In this document: piece after piece, positions 55,680 to 64,000 of the stretch
Layout of the letters: each line of letters opens with the position of its first letter
How positions within the stretch are numbered: the stretch's first letter is position 1
Assembly: GCA_949318235.1 (NCBI GenBank)
Contig: OX439128.1
Location: 40,425,883-40,489,882, forward strand
Direction of reading: 5' to 3'
Length of the DNA: 64,000 nt
From: Ecdyonurus torrentis
Taxonomy: Eukaryota > Arthropoda > Insecta > Ephemeroptera > Heptageniidae
Notes under the pieces: model-generated
Database searches by the model: none
Seen by the model: only the letters and a program-made list of their open reading frames with translations
Told to the model about the DNA's origin: nothing
Program-made: the position numbers and the translations under genes

Positions 55680-58600
55680 ATTACGCCCTATTTTCATGGC
55701 AAAATAAGATGATTAATAAATGCGGTTTCTCCCAATATGATCTTTATACCCCTGAAGTGAAGACTGGAGTGTGCAGAGAGATGTAGAATGTATGCAAAAT
55801 AAACTTTTTACCTAATTAGTAACTATCTTTTGAAATACATCTTAAAATATTTAGAGCCATCGACCGTCCATACTTTGAAAAAGTACTATACTTTAGAGCT
55901 CGGAATAGACCGTGACCCCGCGCGTAGTCCAAAAGTAGCGTTCAATATAAAACTTTGAATATCTCCTTGAGCTTGAGCGCTATTTAGATGCGCTATTTTA
56001 CCTCTAGATAAGCAAGATGTTTAACCTTTTTGTCATGCCTATGCGATTTTCAACCCTTAGGTTTTTTTACCCTTCAAGGGTTAAAGACCAAAAACACGAT
56101 TTTCAATATTATAACCTTTGCTATATGCTTTTATTTTTTATTTATTATTATTATTTTTTGTGAATTTCATTTCTGTGGTGTCTGAAAGTCATGTAGTACC
56201 TCCTATTAAAACAATATGAAAAGAAATCTTTAAAAACCATGCCAATAGAAAATAGGGCGTAAAAATGATAAGAAAAAGAAGAAGAAGAAAAAAAAAAAAG
56301 TAAATAACACGGAAAAGCAAAGCTTACCCAAAATAAATATTTGGTGCTGAAATCTTATTGCCAGGACCTTTCTCATAGGGCACATTGCGTTTTAGCTCTA
56401 TATGACCCCCTGGAGGGTGTTTGGGGTGGGGTTTTCCACCCTATTATGATTCTAAAAACTTAAGTAAAAGTATTCGTGTCAGATATCGCTCTAGGCAAAA
56501 TCGACCCCGCTGAGCTCGAATCCGTTGTCAGATTTTTGGTAGATGCCACCCCTATGGCGATAGGGGTGGGTTTTTATTCTGAAAACCGGGAAATTTTTGG
56601 AAAATAAAGCAACATTGAATTGTAATAAAATGCAATATTTTCGTTAATCTAATTGCATATTCCAGTACCTCTGGTATGTTTTTAACATGAATCCTATGCA
56701 TTTCCAGTTTATATCACTTTAAAGACGGTTGCAGGGTGCATTTTTCACCTTTATTTTATTATATTTTTTTTAATTAAATGATTGGGTTACTTTAATTAAG
56801 AATGATATCTCACCAATCACCTAATTTATAAAAAAAGGTAAAAACAACAACCCCAGCTACCCTCTTTAAAGTGATTTAAACTGGAAATGCATGGGATTCA
56901 TGTTAAAACCATACCAGAGGTACTGGAATATGCAATTAGATTAACGAAAATATTGCATTTTATTACAATTCAATGTTGCTTTATTTTCCAAAAATTTACC
57001 TCTTTTGAGGATAAAAACCCACTCCTATCTCCTTAGGGGTGGCATCTACCAAAAATCTGACAACGGAATCGAGCTCAGCAGGGTCGATTTTGCCTAGAGC
57101 GATATCTGACACGAATACTTTTACTTAAGTTTTTAGAATCATAATAGGGTGGAAAACCCCACCCCAAACACCCTCCAGGGGGTCATATAGAGCTAAAACG
57201 CAATGTGCCCTATGAGAAAGGTCCTGGCAATAAGATTTCAGCACCAAATATTTATTTTGGGTAAGCTTTGCTTTTCCGTGTTATTTACTTCTTTTTTTTT
57301 TTTTTTCTTCTTCTTCTTTTTCTTATCATTTTTACGCCCTATTTTCTATTGGCATGGTTTTTAAAGATTTCTTTTCATATTGTTTTAATAGGAGGTACTA
57401 CATGACTTTCAGACACCACAGAAATGAAATTCACAAAAAATAATAATAATAAATAAAAAATAAAAGCATATAGCAAAGGTTATAATATTGAAAATCGTGT
57501 TTTTGGTCTTTAACCCTTGAAGGGTAAAAAAACCTAAGGGTTGAAAATCGCATAGGCATGACAAAAAGGTTAAACATCTTGCTTATCTAGAGGTAAAATA
57601 GCGCATCTAAATAGCGCTCAAACTCAAGGAGATATTGAAAGTTTTATATTGAACTCTACTTTTGGACCACGCGCGGGTTCACGGTCTATTCAGAGCTCTA
57701 GTACTTTTCCAAAGTATGGACGGTCGAATATGGCTCTAAATATTTTAATATGTTTTTCAAAAAGATAATTAGGAAGAAAGTTCCAGAGGTTCGGACCCGT
57801 CAAAAAATTGTCGGGTCCGAAGACCCGGGTCCTGGACCCGTGATTTTTTTTTCGGGTCCGGGACCCGGGTCCGGACCCCTCAAAAATCTTCATCGGGTCT
57901 GGGTTCAGGTTTTCAATTAATCAATTAAATAATTTTTTATAAGTTCAATAAGTAAGAGCAGATTAAAATTTTTTGAAATAGAATTTAAAAAATTGCAGCA
58001 AGTTAAAAAAGAATGCAAATAATAATAATAAATAATCAATGTTTTGATTTGCTACATCTTGTCAATTAGCCAAATAAGAAACTTAGTATTATTGCCTGTA
58101 TATATTCATATTAATAAAATAATAATAATAAAAAAAAGTCATCATACAAGCTGTAAGTCAGCAACATTATTAATTTTAAAAAAATGCAGCTCCTACAAGC
58201 TTTATAATTCAGGCGTATATTAATTTTTCTTCTTTCGGAACATAATGTTTTTAACATAATTTGAGGTATATAATTGAAAAAAAAAATTTTTTTTAGTTTT
58301 TTTTAACGTACTGAAAGTTTAGAAAGAAGGTTTTATTGAAATTGCATAAAAATCTGGATAACTAGACTAAAACCTACTCTTACACATAGTTAAAAAAATA
58401 AAATTTAAATAAAAAATCTTTCCAGATATTTAAACAAATTAAAATTTGTGTTGCATGCATGTATATGTTTCTGTGGCAAAAAAAAAAAAAAAAAAATCTA
58501 ATACTAAACAAATTTACTTTATATTTTTTCATGTTTATGTACATTTCTTAATATTTCAATCAAAAAATTTTCAAACTCAACGAAAATTAGGGCTCGGGTT

Positions 58601-58800
58601 TTTGAACCCGTATTTTTCAAATGGGTCCCAAAAACCCGCCAAAAATCTCGGGTTTTGGAAGGTTTCGGGTCCGGGTCCGAACCCCTGAAAAGTTAATTTT
58701 GCCTACATTCTACATCTCTCTGCAAAAACTCCAGTCTTCACTGCAGGGGTATAAAAATCAACATGTTATATTGGGAGAAACTACATTTCTTATCATCTTA
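55680..58800. repeat. Large inverted repeat (palindrome) inside the 5.0-kb element
   Basis: Left arm about 55680-56755 and right arm about 56828-58800 are reverse complements with long identical blocks, around a spacer of roughly 70 bases. Examples: CTCTAGATAAGCAAGATG near 56010 against its complement near 57580, and GGAGGGTGTTTGGGGTGGGG near 56415 against its complement near 57165. The right arm is longer because of the 904-bp insertion at 57784-58687. The ends of the palindrome itself are fuzzy. No protein-coding frame. Confidence 0.9.
57784..58687. mobile_element. Nested 904-bp hAT-like MITE in the right palindrome arm
   Basis: Termini CAGAGGTTCGGACCCG and (inverted) CAGGGGTTCGGACCCG. Subterminal arrays rich in CGGGTCC / GGACCCG occur at both ends. 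It is flanked by GAAAGTTC and AAAAGTTA, an 8-bp duplication with two mismatches. The opposite arm near 55800-55815 has the uninterrupted pre-insertion sequence. The interior is AT-rich and non-coding. Confidence 0.85.
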
Positions 58801-59844
58801 TTTTACCATCAAATAATGTATTTATTTCTTTCATGTATAATATTTCCTTTTCATGTGTTTAATGAATTAGTACCATTTATTAATAAGTATTGTATTGCAA
58901 TAAAATTAAATATTTAGTATACACAACAAAAGTCTTTAGTTTAGCTTTCCAAACTGTGCCAGAGTCCAGACTTTCTATTGAAAATGGCTTTTTCTATAGA
59001 AATTATAAAGTAAATTTTAATTTACATAAAAGAATTAATAATGTATTCAATTTATTAAGTATATTTCTTACACAATAAGTGCATTTTACGAATAGTATCT
59101 TTTAAAAGAAAAATTAAAACAAACTCTCAAGTTTTATTAAGTTGATGCGTATAGTTGACTGTATATAAAAATGTTTCCTCAAAATAGCAAAAAATTGCAT
59201 TTCTATGGTATATTATGTAAAGTAAAGGAAATAATAATCTATTTTTAATAAATACTTGTCGAGTTGTTAAAAATCGAATGTTAAAAATTTAACAAATTAT
59301 TATTTTTTTGATTATAATGTATAATAAACTTTTAAATTATTAATGAAATATTGATCAAATAATTTCATTTTTTTTTTCTTTTACAGATATTAAGAATAAT
59401 AGAAACATTGTTTCAAGTTATAACACTAAAACAATAATTTAAGATACATAAACTTGAGATTATCATTTTTAATCGAAGTATGTATACTTGTTGTGTATTT
59501 ATAAACAGTGGACAGCAAGCACAAGAGCGTTGAGTTTGTTTACTTTTTATTTTTCATTGTTGGAGCGCATTAGCCAATGAGCGTCGAGTATTGATTTTCA
59601 AAATATGATATTTTTAAAGCTAAAATAAATTAAATTTATAGCACACTGAGGGTTTTGAAAATTTAAACATAAAATCGCCATAAAATGAAGTTTGTTCTGT
59701 GAAAATTTCAATGCTGTAACTTCCTTTGTTCAATAGTTATGATGTTTCAAAATCGCGATTTTTCCCATTACTTACGCAATTTTTCGTGATCAAAAAACCC
59801 CAACAAAGGGTGCGCGTATACTCCCCCCTTCTAGAGTACTCTAC

Positions 59845-60182
59845 TTAAGGCCATAAACCAATTAAATAAAACAGCATGTGCTTTTTAATGAATAAACACG
59901 AAATGGGATCTTCAAAACTGATGACAATTTTTTACTAGAATGTTAATATAGCCCCACGAGAGAACGTGAATATACTGTAAAGTATGCAATTTGCGTGACT
60001 ATTCGTATTTCTGACGTCAGAAATATGCAAAAATTAGTAAAAAAATGTTGTGCGGATTGCATAAATCGAAATTTTGTGATCACTGCTACGGAGCTAGAGT
60101 TTTGAGACAAACTAAAGTTCTTTATGTAAGTTCCATCAAGTGTTTTGTGATAGAAATACTTATGTTTTATTTTTTTTTCTGG
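59845..60182 (+). mobile_element. TTAA-flanked MITE (family A, copy 3), 3' end truncated
   Basis: Starts TTAAGGCCATAAACCA and follows copies 1 and 2 through GATCACTGCTACGGAGCTA to TTCTGG, where the expected TCTATTCCTTTAA end is missing. Its extreme 5' end (CTTAAGGC) is the target site of the 5.0-kb element and is therefore duplicated at 54801-54808. Confidence 0.85.
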
Positions 60183-62307
60183 TACGATGAAAAGATGACT
60201 AAAGAATTTTGATAAACAATACTTAAACTATTGAGAGGTTATATAGGATTGAGGACAGAAAAGTGGTATAGATCTTCTTGCTGATCGTTATGTATATATG
60301 TATACATACAAGAGGTTATACTCACTGTATGTTCAAATGTTATTGTCATGTTGTAAAAGAAGAAGGTTTATGCTGCCAGACATTTGCATATTCACATTCA
60401 CCGTGCATCATCACGTCTGTCTAGCCAATTCGGAATTCCGCGAGCATTTCTCGTGACGTCATCTCACTCTACCTATTGTTATATGTGGTTAATAATACAA
60501 GAGGAATGTAGCACCCTGCAAGAGGCCCCCCTCATATACACACCCTAATTTATCTTTCCTTTATTTTTCTTAAGATTAATATATCATAAAAAAATTATGT
60601 CCTATAGTATATAGTTTTCCGGGTGCTGATGCGTAATATGTTTGTGGTTTTTGTATGAATGTTGAGTACAAAATTTTAAATTATTTATACTCTCTCAAGG
60701 ATGGAATATAACACAGTATTGAATACAAATTTTTAGCTTTATGTATAGGGGTTGGAAACAATACATAAATCTTTCAGGTGTAATACATAATTCTAAGAAC
60801 CTGATCATACTTAATATAAAATGAAAAATATACAATTTCCATAATTATGCCAGTTCTTTATGAGTTTTCCTAAAATTAAGAAAATTTATAGAATATCACC
60901 AAGAAAAATATTCTATATTCACCTACGTTACTTATTTTAATGTAAAGCAAATATATATAATATATAATATGTACATAAAATAAAAACATATGTACTTAAA
61001 TTCTTTTTTATTTTATTTTTATTTATTATTATTATTTAAGCATTATAATGTATACTAACATTGATAAATTTATTTTTTTCTAGTTTAAAAATGTATATAT
61101 ATTATATAAGCTCTCAGTTACCGCAATGATTTATTAAAATACTTTTTATAAGACTTGTTTTGGTGTGACATTATAGACCTTAGCTATGTGGGTGCCTTGA
61201 CCTTCGTATGGTCGCCGATATTCAAGTGTGCTTTACGCCCACATGATATAGGGAGGATTATTTATTTTATATAATACATTTACTTTACTGGCTATTGCCT
61301 GCCTGCATACTTCGTATATAATATACTATAACTGAATAGGCTTTTTACCGGGTCAAAGTTATAATATTATAAAAAATTTCAGTAAGTCACAGAAATTTAT
61401 GTAACCACTATTCTGTAACTACAAGTATTTGTTAATTGTAATTTAATTTTTTATAAGTATATTTTTACAGTTACAAATTTTTTTTGATGAAAAATAGTGA
61501 TAATAATTATCTATAAAATCATAAACAAAAAAAGATCTCATTTTTCAATTTCTATATAATATAAAGACATATAATATATCATTTTTAATTTTACAAGCAA
61601 CAGTAAATTTTAATATCGGTAAATAACACATAATATTTCGTCTCATTACCACTCATTGTTAGAAGTAGTTAAAAAATTAAGTATAACCAAGTAGAAAAAA
61701 AGATATTATTTATTGTCAATTTATTACAGTAATTTTAAATGTTTACATTTTTTTTTTCAAACACAAGGAATTTTTATAGTATGAAACCACAAATATTTTT
61801 TAATTATTAGACATATAAATATATAACGTCAAACACTTAGAGTTATATTTTACCTGTAAATTAGTTCAAAAACTGTTAATTTTTATGTTAGCAGTGTTAT
61901 TTGAAACTTATTTTAAAAAGTCGTGTTGCTATTTTTTTTTCAGCTGTACCTATATATAATAAAAGTTGTAGTATAAATTTTAATCTAAATTATTTTAAAA
62001 ATAAAAATAGATAAATACACTAAGAAAACAAAATGGTAGAGACTAATAATTACTAAACATTTCACATATTATCTTAAAACTTGAGATATAATATATAAAA
62101 ATATCAATGTAATGTTTATTGAAACTAACTCAAAATTACCCCAAATGTAATGTTGGAGAGTAATCATTGAAATTCATTACTATGCAGAGAATGTTTATAT
62201 TTATACTTTACTTAATATGCATTGTACTGCCTATATATAAGTGGAATATGTAAAGCGAGTGTACACAAATGTACGCATATATCGCTGGTACTCTTCGTAT
62301 ACACGCA
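60183..62307. other. AT-rich non-coding stretch
   Basis: Slightly GC-richer patches near 60380-60540 (includes CGTGACGTCATCTC) and 61180-61250. No exon or transposon ends recognised. Confidence 0.45.
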
Positions 62308-62750
62308 TTAAGGGAGTAGGTGACCGACAGATATCTCGTAAACTAGACAGTTGTGAATTATAATATTAACACAAATTAAAGAAGAAATGGTACCTAAAAT
62401 TTTAGCTACACCAAACTAGAATACGTACTCTAGAAGTATACTTCTAGCGTACTCTACACCAAACATGTAAAAACTCAATCAAATATTTAAGTTATTTCCC
62501 TTTAAAGATCACATCATGTAAATGTACAAATTCAAATTTTAGCGTTAAATTAGAAACTTTTTTAAAAATAAAAATATTTAGCTTTTTTCATAACATTTTT
62601 TTTTTTTTTTTTTTTTTTAAATTTTCGATGACATATTTGAAAACAATAGTGTTTGTTTTGCTGGAAATGTAGAATGTACAAAGAATTATTGTGAAAATAT
62701 AATTCCTCTTTTAACGATTTTCAGTCCAATTCGGTCACCCTCTTCGTTAA
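62308..62750. mobile_element. TTAA-flanked MITE (family B, copy 2, diverged)
   Basis: Starts TTAAGGGAGTAGGTGACCGA and ends TCGGTCACCCTCTTCGTTAA, a pair of inverted ends inside TTAA. Shares the adjacent motif ATATCTCRWAAACTAGA with the copy at 11167, but the interior has diverged and is about 100 bp longer. Confidence 0.75.
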
Positions 62751-63678
62751 TAGTAAAGTTTGTAAAGTTTGAATGTTTAGTGGTAACTGTAAATATATGC
62801 ATATTTTGGTAAATTACACAGGTACTCTAATACTCTATGTATATACATTTATTATGAAACATTTCTTTCCTGAGTGTATAAGTATAAAAAAAAACTTTTT
62901 AACAAAAATTTATTATGTAATATTTTTCAATTGATGTGGTTCCGATTTGTAACAATTTCTCATAAATTGATTTAAATTGAATAATAGTAATAATAAAATA
63001 GAATAAAATGACTTAGCAATATAATCAATGTATTATATTTTAAAATTATTATATATTTAGGTTAGTAATAGAAATATTTTAACAATAATATAATTTATTT
63101 TCTAATTTTTTTAACAATTGAAAAATTGAATAATTTTTAAAAGGTGTAAGCTTATAATTGTTTAGATATACAAAAATTTAAAAAGTAAAAGAAATTGGAG
63201 CGTATTATAACAGTGAGATCAATCAACTATCCAAAATTTCATTGATTATTGGACAACCACTCTCTTTATAGAACGGATATCGATAAAAAAAAGAACGGTT
63301 TATAATAAAAATTATAATGCAAGATCACCCAAAGTTTCCTTATTCTATAGAAAGTCAATCTATTGTCATGTCAGAATCATTTCACCCTAATATTTTCCTA
63401 TGAAAAGATATAAAATAAGATTCTTTTGTTATAATATAAATCACAATAATTTTCATCATTTTTTTCCCATAAATTTTTAAACTTGCATAATGTCACACTT
63501 CAAAATCTTTTTCACGACTTAAAAAAATATATATTATTTAAAATATATAAAAAAGAGAAAGCTTTAGATGTTTTCAGGCTATTTTGAATAATTTACTATA
63601 AATAATAATAATATTTTGTAAAAATGGGCCATAAACATTATACTTAACAAAAAATGAATTTGTAAATCAATCGTCTTT

Positions 63679-63681
<3 letters not shown>

Positions 63682-63768
<87 letters not shown>
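63682..63768. repeat. (CT)n microsatellite
   Basis: About 87 bases of CT repeats. The flanks to the window end show nothing else. Confidence 0.95.
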
Positions 63769-63770
<2 letters not shown>

Positions 63771-64000
63771 CAAACGTTTTATTTCTATATTGAAAAATGT
63801 ATGTCATATTTTATTTTAGATGAAATTATAACGAATAATTTGAAATGCATTTTCGTGAATGCGCCATGATTGCATCAAAGAAATAATTTTTGTTCTTCCC
63901 AAGGATTTTTTTATTACGTATACACGCAGATATATATTATGATTTTTTTTTTTAATATTTGTTTATAAGATTACAAAATAAATAACCTTATTACCAAAAT

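Larger units (their letters stand above)
54809..59843. mobile_element. 5.0-kb non-autonomous DNA transposon with 31-bp perfect TIRs and 8-bp target duplication
   Basis: Both ends carry a perfect 31-base inverted repeat beginning TAGAGTACTCTAG, then AAGGGGGGAGTATACGCG. The direct repeat CTTAAGGC flanks it exactly (54801-54808 and 59844-59851). An 8-bp duplication and termini fitting 5'-YARNG suggest the hAT superfamily. Similarity between the two sides continues imperfectly inward for a few hundred bases (for example AAGTAATGGGAAAAA near 54980 against its complement near 59765). No transposase frame is present, so it is non-autonomous. It holds a large inner palindrome and a nested MITE, and it is inserted in the 5' end of a TTAA MITE that continues at 59845. 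Confidence 0.9.

Noticed and set aside
57690..57893. Minus-strand frame rich in G, P and R
   Set aside because: It lies in the GC-rich subterminal repeats of the nested MITE; not a gene.

Overview
This is nuclear DNA from an invertebrate animal, most likely an arthropod and probably an insect. All three recognisable genes are split by GT-AG introns. The DNA is very AT-rich and full of long (TA)n, (GA)n, poly-A and (ATTC)n microsatellites, and the mobile DNA is small non-autonomous DNA transposons. There are no bacterial-style operons, no ribosome binding sites, and no rRNA or tRNA genes that I could recognise. All exon boundaries were read by eye from splice signals, reading phase and family features.

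Layout. (1) 373-2121, + strand: the last three exons of a gene I do not recognise; its start lies left of the window. (2) 4130-11831, + strand: a complete 18-exon SCUBE-type gene. It encodes a secreted protein of 1007 residues with a signal peptide, nine EGF-like units, a spacer, three GCC2/GCC3 cysteine repeats, a CUB domain and the SCUBE C-terminal signature. (3) 12759-14924, + strand: a 4-exon gene for a 177-residue secreted, very divergent globin. Its introns sit at the classic globin positions B12.2 and G7.0, but the haem-binding proximal histidine and the CD1 phenylalanine are absent. (4) 18260-19643, - strand: one long 3' exon of a RASSF9/10-type (Drosophila Meru-like) gene, with an RA domain, coiled coils and a C-terminal PDZ-ligand motif. 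It converges on the globin gene. Its first exon is not visible, so it lies either in or beyond the 44 kb on its upstream side.

From about 19.7 kb to 64 kb I see no convincing protein-coding gene. This stretch holds microsatellites, a few GC-richer islands that could be regulatory, and several well-bounded transposons. These are a 5.0-kb element with 31-bp perfect terminal inverted repeats and an exact 8-bp target duplication; inside it a large palindrome; inside one arm of that a 904-bp hAT-like MITE; a separate 141-bp hAT-like MITE with an exact 8-bp duplication; and two families of TTAA-flanked MITEs, one with three copies and one with two (the second family also sits in the last SCUBE intron).

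The four genes do not form a pathway. Three encode or probably encode secreted products, but that may be chance. The most unusual item is the globin that appears to have lost its haem ligand. The nested transposon at 54.8-59.8 kb is the most elaborate structure.
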